From assembly GCF_001832905.1 (NCBI RefSeq), contig NZ_MKIR01000004.1:1-64000 (forward strand): a stretch of 64,000 bases of DNA, read 5' to 3'. Origin of the DNA: Floricoccus tropicus (GTDB lineage: Bacteria > Bacillota > Bacilli > Lactobacillales > Streptococcaceae). Within the stretch, counting starts at the first letter, position 1. Each line of letters starts with the position of its first letter. Both the position numbers and the translations under genes were made by a program. Below the pieces are notes generated by a model that did not search any database, was not told the origin of the DNA, and worked only from the letters and a program-made list of their open reading frames with translations. Positions 9,747 through 18,875 of the stretch are shown one piece after another.

Positions 9747-10696
9747 TATTCTTCTCCTTCACCTGTTTTTTTGCTATATTTTCCATTTTCTCCAAGATAT
9801 TTTTCTCGTAAATCTTCATCTTTAAGAAGAGGGAAACCAAGTTTAGCACGCTCATCAATAAATGTTCTAGCTACTTTTCTAGCCATAGCGCGTACACGGT
9901 GCAAGTAACCAGCACGTTCTGTAACTGATACTGCTCCTGCCGCATCTAATAAATTGAAGGTATGTGACGATTTGAGTATGTAGTCATATGCTGGGTGAAC
10001 TAGACCAAGGTCAAGCAATTTAGTAGCTTCTGCCTCATATGTATCAAATAGTGTCAAAAGCATTTCTTGATCACTGTCTTCGAAGGCGAATTTTGAGTGT
10101 TCATATTCTGGCTCTTTAAAGATATCTCCATAAAGAACTCCGTTCCCCCATTCAAGGTCATAAACGCTATCAACTTCTTGAATGTAGCTTGCAAGACGTT
10201 CAAGACCATATGTGATTTCAGAAGTTACTGAATCAACTTCGATACCACCAACCTGTTGGAAGTAAGTAAACTGAGTAACTTCCATACCATCAAGCCATAC
10301 TTCCCATCCGATACCAGCACAACCCATTGATGGGTTTTCCCAGTTATCTTCAACGAAACGAATATCATGTTCAAGTAGGTTAATTCCAAGAGCTTCAAGC
10401 GATTGTAGATACAATTCTTGAATATTTTTTGGACTTGGTTTCATTACAACTTGGAACTGGTGATGTTGAAATAAGCGGTTTGGATTTTCACCGTAACGAC
10501 CGTCTGCTGGACGACGGCTTGGTTGTACGTACGCAGCATTCCATGGTTCTGGTCCATTTGCTCTTAAGAAAGTATAAGGACTCATTGTTCCAGCTCCGAC
10601 TTCATTGTCGTAAGCCTGCATTAGGTTAGCACCTTGTGCACTCCAAAATTCTTGAAGTGTTAAGATGATTTCTTGGAAAGAAAGTTTTTTAGACAT
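9746..10696 (-). CDS. glyQ: Glycyl-tRNA synthetase alpha subunit
   Basis: 316 residues with the class II catalytic alpha-chain sequence: [13 protein letters not shown] at the start, [58 protein letters not shown] and the C-terminal [10 protein letters not shown]. It binds glycine and ATP and forms glycyl-adenylate. It is the first gene of glyQS. The ATG follows AAAAGGAGA. A glycine T-box leader lies upstream. Confidence 0.98.
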   Translation of the reverse strand: MSKKLSFQEIILTLQEFWSAQGANLMQAYDNEVGAGTMSPYTFLRANGPEPWNAAYVQPSRRPADGRYGENPNRLFQHHQFQVVMKPSPKNIQELYLQSLEALGINLLEHDIRFVEDNWENPSMGCAGIGWEVWLDGMEVTQFTYFQQVGGIEVDSVTSEITYGLERLASYIQEVDSVYDLEWGNGVLYGDIFKEPEYEHSKFAFEDSDQEMLLTLFDTYEAEATKLLDLGLVHPAYDYILKSSHTFNLLDAAGAVSVTERAGYLHRVRAMARKVARTFIDERAKLGFPLLKDEDLREKYLGENGKYSKKTGEGEE

Positions 10697-10738
10697 GTTT
10701 TCTCCTTTTATAAGAATGATTTCAACAAGTTTTGAGAA

Positions 10739-10775
10739 CAGTGGATGATTTATTCAAATTAAAAATCGCCCACTG
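10739..10775 (-). promoter_or_regulatory. Hairpin downstream of the glyQ T-box terminator
   Basis: On the minus strand CAGTGG...GATTT and AAATC...CCACTG form a stem that reuses the 3' arm of the T-box terminator as its own 5' arm, so the two structures exclude each other. It could protect the read-through mRNA 5' region or help hold the terminator open. Confidence 0.5.
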
Positions 10776-10958
10776 TGCTCATAATAAACATATAAGCACA
10801 GGGACGACTATATCGCGGTTCCACCCTGATTTACAAAATCATAAATAGATTTTGCCTTCATTCGTGATTTAATTTTTTTCTAATATTATGCGCCTCATAA
10901 ATCCATGCATGCTTTCACTATTCATGCTCGCTAAATCTGATTTACTTATTCATAATGA
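10761..10958 (-). promoter_or_regulatory. Glycine T-box riboswitch of glyQS
   Basis: The minus strand contains the T-box core AGGGTGGAACCGCG (10814-10827), followed by a strong terminator (10761-10807; TCGTCCCTGTGCT/AGCACAGTGGGCGA plus T run). Stem I lies upstream, and its ATGAGGCGCAT segment (about 10890-10900) offers GGC as a glycine specifier. Uncharged tRNA-Gly would favour the antiterminator and read-through into glyQS. Confidence 0.93.
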
Positions 10959-10965
10959 TATAGAT

Positions 10966-10993
10966 AGTTTAACAAAAATAGATATTTTGTCAA
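10966..10993 (-). promoter_or_regulatory. Promoter of glyQS
   Basis: TTGACA (10988-10993), 16-base spacer, TAAACT (10966-10971), reading into the T-box. The -10 box is weak. Confidence 0.5.
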
Positions 10994-11029
10994 ATTATTT
11001 ACTATTTTTAGGAAAACGAAATAATAATT

Positions 11030-11803
11030 TTAATCTCTAATATGTTTGAAATAGTCAGATTGTTTCTGATAAAAATCGAGTAATTGGACTTCAAATACCT
11101 CCTCAAGTAACGATTTAGTAGCAATATCAGTAAATAATCCTTGTTTGACTATTTGGCCTTCTTTCATAAAGATAACTTGATCTGTTAGCGAAAGAGCAAG
11201 AGGTAAATCATGAAATACCCCTATTACATTTTTATTCTTACTCTTTGACCATTCCCTCAAATAGTTAATTAATTCTATTTGATTCTTTAAATCTAAATGA
11301 TTATTCGGTTCATCTAAAAGTAGTATATCAGGATTTTGAGCAAGGTTTTTAGCTAGAAAAACTCTTTGCTGTTGCCCGCCTGATAAAGAATTTATCGACC
11401 TATTTGATAGTTCATATAGATCACTAAGTTTAAGGGCATCCTCAACAATTTTTCGATCTTCAGAATTTACAGTAGGAAACAGGCTTTTGCTTTTTAACTG
11501 ACTATAACGTCCCATCATTACAGTCTCATAGACTGAATAATCAAAAGCAACATTTGTAAATTGACTCATCATACTTAATTTCTTTGCTAAATCTTTTCTC
11601 TTCAAAGTTTGAATATCAACATTATCTATTGAAATTTTTCCCTCATACGTTATTAATCCAGCAATTGCTTTAAGAAGAGTAGTTTTGCCACAGCCGTTTT
11701 GTCCAAGGATACAGATATTTTCTCCGTCTGCAATTGTTAGGTTTATATTTTTTAATATTTGTTTATCTTGAACTCTTACAGATAAATTCTCTATCTTAAT
11801 CAT
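11030..11803 (-). CDS. btuD: Corrinoid ABC transporter ATPase
   Basis: 257-residue ABC ATPase: Walker A GQNGCGKTT (about 34-42), signature LSGGQQQR (about 139-146) and Walker B ILLLDEPNNHLDL. This is the FecE/BtuD subfamily that powers iron-siderophore or B12 import. Its start overlaps the end of btuC by 4 bases. The B12 riboswitch at the head of the operon and the salvage genes beside it favour corrinoid over siderophore. No clear terminator follows. Confidence 0.87.
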   Translation of the reverse strand: MIKIENLSVRVQDKQILKNINLTIADGENICILGQNGCGKTTLLKAIAGLITYEGKISIDNVDIQTLKRKDLAKKLSMMSQFTNVAFDYSVYETVMMGRYSQLKSKSLFPTVNSEDRKIVEDALKLSDLYELSNRSINSLSGGQQQRVFLAKNLAQNPDILLLDEPNNHLDLKNQIELINYLREWSKSKNKNVIGVFHDLPLALSLTDQVIFMKEGQIVKQGLFTDIATKSLLEEVFEVQLLDFYQKQSDYFKHIRD

Positions 11804-12813
11804 AATGAATTTCTCCTTTTTCCAAAAAATACATACATGAAAAACGGAGCTCCAATTAATGCAGTTACGGCACCAACTGGTATTTCTCTTGGAGATAATA
11901 GGCTTCTAGAAATCACATCAGCAAGTACCATCATTCCACCACCGAGAAGAGCACACATTGGTATCAGCCATTTATGTGTAGCACCAAATATTTTTCTCAC
12001 AATATGTGGTGCTATAAGGTCAATAAATCCTATAACACCAACAAAAGAGACAGAAGCACCTGTTAACAAAGAAGCAATTATCATTACTTTAAACTTCACT
12101 TTATTAACTTCTAAACCTGCTATTTTCGCCTGTTCCTCTCCAAAGGATAATATATCTAATTCATTCGATGTTCCCCATAAAATGGTAATTCCTAATACAG
12201 TTATAGGAAGAAGTACACCAACTTTTTCCCATGAGCTTCCAGAAAAACTTCCCATCTGCCAAAAAACTAGCTGTTGAAGATGTGATTGTGCAAAGGCAGT
12301 TATCATAGTTATTATCGCTCCTACAAATAACGTTATAACCATTCCGACTAAAATTACCGTCTGATTGCTCAAACTATTATCTAGTTGCTTACTAATTGAT
12401 AGAACAATTAAAACTGTAAGTAATCCAAATATAAATCCAGTGGTTGGTAGCAAATAAATTGAAATTATTGGAATTGAAATCCCACTTATAATAATCAATG
12501 CAGCGCCCAAGGAAGCACCTGATGATACCCCTAAGGTATAAGCTGATGCCAATGGATTACTTAAAAGTGATTGCATTACTGCACCACTGACTGCTAGAGA
12601 TGCTCCAACAAGAAAGGATAGAGCAACTCTTGGAAACCTCACATTTACCAATATACTTCTAATTATTGGATCTTGTTCACTTTGTATATTTGTCCCAAAT
12701 ATTACTTGATAAATGTCACCCAAAGATACTTGAACACTACCTACTCTAATCCCCAGAAAAACTATCACTAGAGTCAAAAGAATTGCAAATATCAATCGGG
12801 TTTTTTTAGTCAT
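11800..12813 (-). CDS. btuC: Corrinoid ABC transporter permease
   Basis: 337 residues with about ten membrane segments of the FecCD/BtuC type. Family marks include PRVALSFLVGASLAVSGAVMQSLLSNPLASAYTLGVSSGASLGA near the N-terminus and GVSVSFVGVIGFIDLIAPHIVRKIFG-type cytoplasmic contact region near residue 265. It starts inside the end of btuF. It should form the channel of a BtuCDF importer. Confidence 0.87.
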   Translation of the reverse strand: MTKKTRLIFAILLTLVIVFLGIRVGSVQVSLGDIYQVIFGTNIQSEQDPIIRSILVNVRFPRVALSFLVGASLAVSGAVMQSLLSNPLASAYTLGVSSGASLGAALIIISGISIPIISIYLLPTTGFIFGLLTVLIVLSISKQLDNSLSNQTVILVGMVITLFVGAIITMITAFAQSHLQQLVFWQMGSFSGSSWEKVGVLLPITVLGITILWGTSNELDILSFGEEQAKIAGLEVNKVKFKVMIIASLLTGASVSFVGVIGFIDLIAPHIVRKIFGATHKWLIPMCALLGGGMMVLADVISRSLLSPREIPVGAVTALIGAPFFMYVFFGKRRNSL

Positions 12814-13771
12814 TCTTTAAGTCCTTATATTCATCAGGATATACTGATTTAGCCATTTGTTTTAATGCTTTTGTAATGTGATTATTTGGTAAAGTACTTG
12901 AATTTGTATCAATTTGATAAACAGCTTTGTTTTTAACAGCTGGTACTTGTTCCCAACCTTTGGCATTAAGAATATCCCCAACAGGATCTTTTGTATAGTT
13001 AACACTTGTCAAAATAACATCTGGTTTACTTGCAATCGCTGCTTCTTGAGTAACTGGTACCCATCCTTTTTGATCAGCTAAAACATTTTCAGCACCAATA
13101 GTTTCAATCATTTCATTTAAGAATACTCCACTACCAAAACTATAGATATCTGGAGCTGCGGCGATTTCAAATAGTACTTTTTTCTTTTTATCAATCTTGC
13201 TTCCGATAGTTTTTACTTCTTCAATTTCACTTTCCATAGTATCAACTAATTTTTTACCTTCTTCAGGCTTAGAAAGTGTATCAGCAATAAACTGAACATC
13301 TTTTTCAATTGCATCAATACTTGTACTTGTTGGAATATCAATTACAGTAATTCCAGCATCTTTAACTTGTTTCCATACACTCTCAGCAGATTGTTTGTTA
13401 AGATCACTTATATAAACCATTTCAGGTTTTAGAGCAATAAGTTTTTCTGCATCAACAGACATCATGTCAAATTGAGGTAGTTTATCAACTCCTTCAGTTG
13501 AATTCATGCTTTGATTATCAACTCCAATTAGCAAGTCCTTATCACCTAATTCATCAATAACTTGAGTAACTGAAGGAACTAATGAAACGATTTTTGAAGC
13601 TTTTTCAGGAATTTTAATGTCATCTCCTGCACGGTCTTTTGTTGGCAAAACAAACTCTTGCTTAGCCTTATCATCTGATTTCTTCGCGTCCTTACTAGTT
13701 GAACAACCTCCTAATACAAGAACTGAGCTTAGTCCCATTACTAGAGCAAGTGATTTCATCCATTTTTTCAT
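12806..13771 (-). CDS. btuF: Corrinoid-binding lipoprotein
   Basis: 321 residues. A signal peptide with lipobox LVLGGC (Cys23) is followed by a charged linker and a class III periplasmic-binding-like fold: IPEKASKIVSLVPSVTQVIDELG, then the long helix around 170-200, then VTQEAAIASKPDVILTS. It would capture B12 or cobinamide outside the membrane for BtuCD. The operon context (B12 riboswitch, cobU, cobS, cobC) gives the substrate; sequence alone would also allow heme or siderophore. Confidence 0.85.
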   Translation of the reverse strand: MKKWMKSLALVMGLSSVLVLGGCSTSKDAKKSDDKAKQEFVLPTKDRAGDDIKIPEKASKIVSLVPSVTQVIDELGDKDLLIGVDNQSMNSTEGVDKLPQFDMMSVDAEKLIALKPEMVYISDLNKQSAESVWKQVKDAGITVIDIPTSTSIDAIEKDVQFIADTLSKPEEGKKLVDTMESEIEEVKTIGSKIDKKKKVLFEIAAAPDIYSFGSGVFLNEMIETIGAENVLADQKGWVPVTQEAAIASKPDVILTSVNYTKDPVGDILNAKGWEQVPAVKNKAVYQIDTNSSTLPNNHITKALKQMAKSVYPDEYKDLKND

Positions 13772-13784
13772 TTTTAATCCTCTT

Positions 13785-14321
13785 TCAAATTTTTATTTTT
13801 ACCAATTTCCCTTGTGGAAATTGATTATCCCAATAGTTATTTTTTCTTATATCCTGAGCAATGGTTCTTAAAACACCTAAATGACCAACTATTACTATTG
13901 TTTTATTGCAATATTTTTGTTGCAATATCTTCCATTCTTTTAAAATTCTTTTTTGAAAAGAATGGTAGTTTTCCCCTTGTTCGGGACTAAGATCCTGCCA
14001 ATCTTTCATCCAGCGGTCCCACGAATATGGATAGCTACTTTGAATCTCATCAGCAGTCAATCCTTCCCACGCTCCAAAATCAAATTCGTTTAAATTGGGA
14101 ATAATGATTGGGTTTGCTTGTGGAAAAATTATCTGTGCTGTATTTATTGTTCTAGTTTTTTGACTAACAAAAAGGTGATCAAAAGTAAGATTTACATATT
14201 GTTCGTGCATTTCTCTTGCTTCTTTTCTCCCTTCTTCATTTAAATCAACATCAATGTTTCCATAAAAACAATGTTTTTTATTTAATGATGTTTGGCAATG
14301 TCTCATGAGGTAAATTTCCAC
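13785..14321 (-). CDS. cobC: Alpha-ribazole phosphatase
   Basis: Histidine-phosphatase fold, 178 residues from the GTG at 14321, chosen because GGAG lies nine bases upstream; an in-frame TTG five codons earlier is possible. The catalytic RHCQTS motif (Arg7-His8) opens the protein, and GHLGVLRTIAQ supplies the second active-site His. In the nucleotide-loop pathway CobC removes the phosphate from alpha-ribazole-5'-phosphate or adenosylcobalamin-5'-phosphate. It lies between cobS and btuF, overlapping cobS translation. Confidence 0.85.
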   Translation of the reverse strand: MEIYLMRHCQTSLNKKHCFYGNIDVDLNEEGRKEAREMHEQYVNLTFDHLFVSQKTRTINTAQIIFPQANPIIIPNLNEFDFGAWEGLTADEIQSSYPYSWDRWMKDWQDLSPEQGENYHSFQKRILKEWKILQQKYCNKTIVIVGHLGVLRTIAQDIRKNNYWDNQFPQGKLVKIKI

Positions 14322-14322
14322 T

Positions 14323-15066
14323 TTAATATGCTCCAATCAAAGTCCACAGAAATACAATCTGAGCTATGCAATTAAATGCACCTAAAGTATCCCCATTCAT
14401 GCCTTTAACCTTACTATAGACATACTTTTTATACAAAAAGGTAACTACTAGTATAACAAAGTAGCAAATTATACCTTTTAGACCAAATAATAAATATATA
14501 AAAATTAAACATATAAAATTACTTATAAGAATTGATGAATTAGATACATTTAAAAATATAGTCCCTAATCCATTTTCACTTCCGGCATAGTCCATTTTAT
14601 AGAATAGATTGCTGATTCCCCACTTACCAATCAATGGTAAAATGAAAACTATTTTTATAATTAATGATTGACTAAAATTAATGGAAAAAAAGGGAGTGAT
14701 AAGGAGTAAATAATAGAAAATTAATGCAATTACACCATTACTACCAACTCTACTATCCTTCATTATTTCGAGCATTCTATCTGAACTTCTTGCTGAAAAT
14801 AGACCATCTGCTGTATCTGCTAATGCATCTTGATGAAATGCTCCAGTCAAAAAAGCATCAGTTATAAGAACGATTATAAAGGACATTGATTTTGGAAAAA
14901 GCATTGTGCCGATCAAAAAAACAATGACTTCAATAACTCCTAGTAGAGCCCCAACCAGTGGAAAAAGTCCTACACTTTTCCTAAGATGAACTGCAAAATC
15001 CGGTATCTCTATAAGAATTGGAAGTCTAGTGAAGAATTGAAGCGCCGATAAATAATCTTTTATCAT
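14323..15066 (-). CDS. cobS: Adenosylcobinamide-GDP ribazoletransferase (cobalamin synthase)
   Basis: 247-residue polytopic membrane protein starting at the ATG (15066) that overlaps the cobU stop as ATGA. Marks of CobS/CobV are LSALQFFTRLP at the N-terminus and the acidic HQDALADTADGLF segment, which coordinates the metal and substrate. It joins adenosylcobinamide-GDP to alpha-ribazole (or its phosphate) in the membrane, the last assembly step of B12. Overlaps on both sides show tight coupling with cobU and cobC. Confidence 0.93.
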   Translation of the reverse strand: MIKDYLSALQFFTRLPILIEIPDFAVHLRKSVGLFPLVGALLGVIEVIVFLIGTMLFPKSMSFIIVLITDAFLTGAFHQDALADTADGLFSARSSDRMLEIMKDSRVGSNGVIALIFYYLLLITPFFSINFSQSLIIKIVFILPLIGKWGISNLFYKMDYAGSENGLGTIFLNVSNSSILISNFICLIFIYLLFGLKGIICYFVILVVTFLYKKYVYSKVKGMNGDTLGAFNCIAQIVFLWTLIGAY

Positions 15067-15641
15067 TTTATTTTTTGCGAGATTCCACAAACAACGAAAT
15101 AAACATTCTCGGCTTCCTTTCCGATTTTTTGATTAATTTTCCCTAATAAATCTTGGAACCATCTGCCCATCTTAGATATAGGCACTACTCCTGAGCCTAC
15201 TTCATTAGTCACAATCCAAAAATCAATGTCTGTTCGTTTAATTTCTTTTAAAATTTTGCTCCATTCGAGAAAGATTTTTTCTTCCATGTCAGATAGTTGC
15301 TTATTGTTTAATAATTCAAAGTCCAAACTTAAAAGTTGCTCTTCTTTTAAATAATGGAAAAATAAATTAGTCGTCATGACTGTTACACAATCTAAAATCA
15401 TATTTGGATATTTTCTTGAATTTTTTTCAATAAATTCAGCTATATTCAAATATCTTTCTTCAGTATGCCATTTTTTATTTCTTGACTCTTGATGTCTTCT
15501 AATTCTCTCTTCCATCTCTAAGTCAATTGTTTCCTGTACGCCTGTTGCAATGTAAGCAACGTTTTCTCTTTCATTTAATTGTGATTCAGCAAATGAAGAC
15601 TTTCCGCTTTTGGCTCCCCCTGTGACAAGTGAAATTGTCAT
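15063..15641 (-). CDS. cobU: Adenosylcobinamide kinase / guanylyltransferase
   Basis: 192 residues from ATG 15641, preceded by AAGGGTG; a GTG three codons earlier is an alternative. Walker A GGAKSGKSS (about 8-16) and the following VAYIATG and RIRRHQESR segments are diagnostic for CobU/CobP. The enzyme phosphorylates adenosylcobinamide and adds GMP, giving AdoCbi-GDP for CobS. This is also the entry point for cobinamide salvaged by the Btu transporter. Confidence 0.93.
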   Translation of the reverse strand: MTISLVTGGAKSGKSSFAESQLNERENVAYIATGVQETIDLEMEERIRRHQESRNKKWHTEERYLNIAEFIEKNSRKYPNMILDCVTVMTTNLFFHYLKEEQLLSLDFELLNNKQLSDMEEKIFLEWSKILKEIKRTDIDFWIVTNEVGSGVVPISKMGRWFQDLLGKINQKIGKEAENVYFVVCGISQKIK

Positions 15642-15642
15642 A

Positions 15643-16377
15643 TTATTCACCCTTTCTTATCATGCATCCAATTTTTTCAATAGCTATATTATCAATAGTA
15701 TTTTCATTGATACAATAGCTTGTTAATAAAAGAAAGCTTGTAGCTGGACCTGCTGACTTACTAAGGGTCTCTAGGTCTTTCCAAAGTTTAAATTCATACT
15801 CCTTGTAAATTTTTTTCACTTGTTCAAGTTCACTATAAATTCCTCCTGAACCAGCCGGTATTACTTCAATAATTTTTTTATCAGCTTTAATTTTTTTTAT
15901 CAAATTATAGTTTGGAATATTTGTTATATTTTCAATAACTTCTTCACCAACAAATGAATTTCCTAACTGATAAAGCATAATTTCTTCAATGTCATTGTTT
16001 TTAGACTCTGGCTTCTTATGTGCAACTACTGTAACAGAAGTGGACGTTGTAGTTGTTGGAATATTATCCTCTGTACTACCCATTATAGTAATATCAGAAT
16101 ATCCAGCAATATCAAGTTCAGATTTCATTGCTTCCATCATTTTCATACCTGTAGGCTCTCTTTCAACAGAAAGCGTATTTATTACAAGCTTGGGTTGTGC
16201 ATTGAATGATAAGATTTCCATTAGTGCTACCCTAAGACATAATGCATTAGTAAGACCAGGATCAACTTTTATGTAATCATTTTCTTTTAAGCCAATTCCT
16301 GCACTACTATCACAAGCATACACAATAGATAAATCGTCATTTATATGGTCAATAACTAGATCCCTATACTTTTCCAT
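15643..16377 (-). CDS. cblS: Alpha-ribazole kinase (CblS-like, AIR-synthase fold)
   Basis: 244 residues from ATG 16377, which has AAGGGAG in register; an upstream ATG (16419) would overlap cblT by 56 bases. The text YRDLVIDHINDDLSIVYACDSSAGIG resembles the metal/ATP-binding N-terminus of PurM/ThiL-type kinases. In Listeria and Geobacillus, CblT imports alpha-ribazole and CblS phosphorylates it, replacing CobT. Here it overlaps an S-component gene upstream and cobU downstream, exactly that pairing, and no cobT is in the window. Assignment is by context and remembered family features. Confidence 0.78.
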   Translation of the reverse strand: MEKYRDLVIDHINDDLSIVYACDSSAGIGLKENDYIKVDPGLTNALCLRVALMEILSFNAQPKLVINTLSVEREPTGMKMMEAMKSELDIAGYSDITIMGSTEDNIPTTTTSTSVTVVAHKKPESKNNDIEEIMLYQLGNSFVGEEVIENITNIPNYNLIKKIKADKKIIEVIPAGSGGIYSELEQVKKIYKEYEFKLWKDLETLSKSAGPATSFLLLTSYCINENTIDNIAIEKIGCMIRKGE

Positions 16378-16852
16378 TATTGGCTCCCTTATTGAAAAAT
16401 CTAATGACAATTTCTGCAATTAATAAATTAACCAATGTAGCGATTGATAGAGGGACAAAGAAAGCCCACACTGACCACCCAAGGAACATTGTAATAATTA
16501 GTAAAGAAAAAGGAACGTTAATAATATATGCTAACAAACTTGCAAATAAGAAATTAAAAATTGAATCACTTCTCCCTCTCACCAGTCCAAACACAAATGA
16601 ACAAATTCCCATACACAACCCTACAACTATATGTACCGGTAATGTCAAAGGAAAACCTGCTAAAAATGCTGAAATTAGATGTCCAATAAAACCTAAAACA
16701 AAACCTGTCTGTGGATTTAGTATAACTGAACCCACGAACGCTGCACATGAATCTAAAGCTATAGATCCAAAGATTTTTATCATTGAACCTATGACACTAA
16801 CTGCTAGTAATAAAGCAGTTAGTGTTAACTTTTTTGTACTGGTGTCCTTAAT
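16364..16852 (-). CDS. cblT: Alpha-ribazole ECF transporter S component (CblT-like), probable ATT start
   Basis: A five- to six-helix membrane protein of the ECF substrate-binding type. The first in-frame ATG (16783) has no ribosome binding site and would cut into the first helix. Upstream the frame stays open for 23 more codons back to ATT at 16850-16852, with a perfect AAGGAGG (16860-16866) seven bases before it and a stop two codons further up. Starting there gives 162 residues beginning MKDTSTKKLTLTALLLAV, the expected N-terminus with a basic head and helix. It heads the B12-riboswitch operon and overlaps cblS. ECF energising subunits are not in the window. Confidence 0.75.
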   Translation of the reverse strand: MKDTSTKKLTLTALLLAVSVIGSMIKIFGSIALDSCAAFVGSVILNPQTGFVLGFIGHLISAFLAGFPLTLPVHIVVGLCMGICSFVFGLVRGRSDSIFNFLFASLLAYIINVPFSLLIITMFLGWSVWAFFVPLSIATLVNLLIAEIVIRFFNKGANNGKV

Positions 16853-16880
16853 ACCTTATCCTCCTTATTCATTATTTATC

Positions 16881-16918
16881 AAAAAAACCATCTTCTATTT
16901 TTATAGAAGATGGTTTTC
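16881..16918 (-). terminator. Terminator arm of the cblT B12 riboswitch
   Basis: AAAACCATCTTCTA/TAGAAGATGGTTTT with a six-base loop and seven T. It sits between the aptamer and the cblT ribosome binding site and is the likely off-switch when B12 is bound. Confidence 0.92.
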
Positions 16919-16959
16919 AACAACGCTTTAATAATAACATTAATAAGTCTAGCGAAGTC

Positions 16960-17165
16960 GAACATCTTTCTCCTACAAAAGAAATATTCACTTACTAAAC
17001 CGGTATCCTGACTCATTATCACTTTACTCCTAGACCTTCCAAGAATTTTTCTTGTGGTATTCTAGTTTCATCAAATTTACAGTAGGTAGGCCTGTTGAGG
17101 ATTTAAACCTCATTCCCTGACATTTAATAAGTTATTTTTGTGTCTTCGTTGACCACTAATTAATG
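16960..17165 (-). promoter_or_regulatory. Cobalamin riboswitch of the cblT-btuD operon
   Basis: The minus strand shows the B12-aptamer order: GGGAATGAGG with AATCCTC, the B12-box region CCTACCTACTGTAA, then GATAATGAGTCAGGATACC. These correspond to the usual GGGAA...AATCC, GCCACTG and AGTCAGGAtACC elements, with one change in the B12 box (CCTACTG for GCCACTG). Controls alpha-ribazole uptake, cobinamide salvage and B12 import. Confidence 0.9.
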
Positions 17166-17195
17166 CTATTAAACTCCGTTGTTTAATATAATTCT

Positions 17196-17223
17196 ATTAT
17201 AGTTAATCACACCTATAAGTCAA
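17196..17223 (-). promoter_or_regulatory. Promoter of the cblT riboswitch operon
   Basis: TTGACT (17218-17223), 16-base spacer, TATAAT (17196-17201), about 30 bases upstream of the aptamer. Confidence 0.8.
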
Positions 17224-17303
17224 TATGTCATAAACTTAAAATTAATAAGTTAATTACATATATAATACTTAATATTAATTTTGCTTGATTATTTGCTCAT
17301 AAA

Positions 17304-17738
17304 CTAACTATTCCAATCAGCTGGATATGTAACATAGATAAATCTTGCGTCACCTTCTACAGAAAATTGTATTGAATTACCTTTAGGAATCAATATTATT
17401 TCCCCTGGACCCGCTGTTGTTTTTCTACCATCAACAATCACTGATAGTGTTCCTTCAATAATATAATCAACCTCATCATATTCAAGTCTCCAATCAAAAG
17501 TTGTATCTTTCATTACCATTAAGCCACAACCTAATCTTGGACTTTCCTCAAGTGTTACAAGATCCTTGCAATAAACCCTATCTAATGGATTCCCTGTATC
17601 TAAACGATCATCTTCTGACACGTTCAATTTTGGTAAGGCAATTGAAAGTACTCCACTTGGATCAACATGTTTAGTTGAAGATGACATTTGTTCCATGAGA
17701 ACTTCTCTAACTATTTTTTCAATCACTGAACGATCCAT
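17304..17738 (-). CDS. eutQ: Ethanolamine utilization cupin protein
   Basis: 144 residues. A short amphipathic N-terminal helix (SVIEKIVREVLMEQM) looks like a microcompartment encapsulation tag; a linker leads to a cupin barrel (DYIIEGTLSVIVDGRKTTAGPGEIILIPKG). EutQ has been reported to have acetate-kinase activity in Salmonella during anaerobic ethanolamine growth; the residues needed were not checked. It is the last eut gene; no strong terminator is seen before the cblT promoter. Confidence 0.9.
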   Translation of the reverse strand: MDRSVIEKIVREVLMEQMSSSTKHVDPSGVLSIALPKLNVSEDDRLDTGNPLDRVYCKDLVTLEESPRLGCGLMVMKDTTFDWRLEYDEVDYIIEGTLSVIVDGRKTTAGPGEIILIPKGNSIQFSVEGDARFIYVTYPADWNS

Positions 17739-17765
17739 AATTTTTTCTCCTAGCTTATTATATTA

Positions 17766-18863
17766 TTAAGCTTTTTTATCATCATTTTTTATAAATTTAT
17801 TTGCTACAAACATAGCTACAAAGATGGCAGTAACTCCACCTACTAGCTTACCTACTATCATTGGAAAAATCATATCTTTAGCAACACCAGCAGTAAATCC
17901 TAAATGATCTCCTAAGACAAATGATGCTGATACAGCGAATGCAATGTTGATAATTTTCCCTCTTGGGTCCATATCTTTAAGCATTTGTAACATTGGGATA
18001 TTATTTGCAAGTGTAGCAACCATTCCAGCAGCAGCAACTTCATTCATTCCAAGAAGTTTACCCATTTTCATCAATGGTTTATTAAATATTTTTGTAACTG
18101 CAAATACTAGACCAAATGCGCCTGCTAATGTTAATGCAATTCCACCAACAACTTCAATACCTTCTTGGATTGGTGCTAATCCGTCAATTACCTTCACTCC
18201 AACTAAGAACTCCAATGCCCCTAAAACTAAACCGATTGTTGCAACAATTACAACACCTTGTCCAAAAACACTAAATCCTTTAATCATACCATCTGGGAAG
18301 AATTTTAATCCCAGAGCAATTAATACCGCAACTAGAACTATTGGAATAAGATTTTTGATTATCATTGTTAAATCAAAACCTGCTACTAATCCTCCAACAA
18401 GACACCCTATCGGTATAGTAATTATCCCAGAAAGAACCCCAGTTGCTAGATATTTACGATCTTCTTTTTCAATAATTCCTAATGCTACTGGAATTGTAAA
18501 TACAATTGTTGGTCCTAACATTGCTCCTAGAATAGTACCTGCAAACAAACCTGCATCTGGAGTTTGAGCAAGTTCTTTTGCTAACTGAAATCCCCCCATG
18601 TCATTTGCAAGAAGTGTAGTAGCAAACATGGCGGGATCTGCTCCTAATGCTGTATATAATGGTACAACTACTGGTTTCAAAATATTTGATAATACAGGAG
18701 CTAGGGTAATAATTCCGACCATTGACAAAGCCAATGAACCCATTGACATTATTCCTTCTTCAAATTGTTGCCCAAGTCCAAGCTTATTTCCTATACATTT
18801 ATCAACTGCACCTAGAACCAAGAAGAAAGCAATGATGTACATTATAATTTCGTTAATACTCAT
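17766..18863 (-). CDS. eutH: Ethanolamine permease
   Basis: 365 residues with about ten membrane segments and family motifs DKCIGNKLGLGQQFEEGIMS and LLANDMGGFQLA. EutH imports ethanolamine, mainly protonated substrate at low pH or low concentration. GGAG precedes the ATG. It lies between eutN and eutQ at the end of the operon. Confidence 0.95.
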   Translation of the reverse strand: MSINEIIMYIIAFFLVLGAVDKCIGNKLGLGQQFEEGIMSMGSLALSMVGIITLAPVLSNILKPVVVPLYTALGADPAMFATTLLANDMGGFQLAKELAQTPDAGLFAGTILGAMLGPTIVFTIPVALGIIEKEDRKYLATGVLSGIITIPIGCLVGGLVAGFDLTMIIKNLIPIVLVAVLIALGLKFFPDGMIKGFSVFGQGVVIVATIGLVLGALEFLVGVKVIDGLAPIQEGIEVVGGIALTLAGAFGLVFAVTKIFNKPLMKMGKLLGMNEVAAAGMVATLANNIPMLQMLKDMDPRGKIINIAFAVSASFVLGDHLGFTAGVAKDMIFPMIVGKLVGGVTAIFVAMFVANKFIKNDDKKA

Positions 18864-18875
18864 TTAGTATCTCCA

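Noticed and set aside
16380-16931. Plus-strand frame opposite cblT and the riboswitch terminator
   Set aside because: It crosses a clear terminator and an aptamer-controlled leader, so it is not a gene.
17944-18567. Open frame of about 200 codons on the plus strand opposite eutH
   Set aside because: eutH is full length on the other strand; the frame has no start signals and an odd Ile/Pro/Thr composition.
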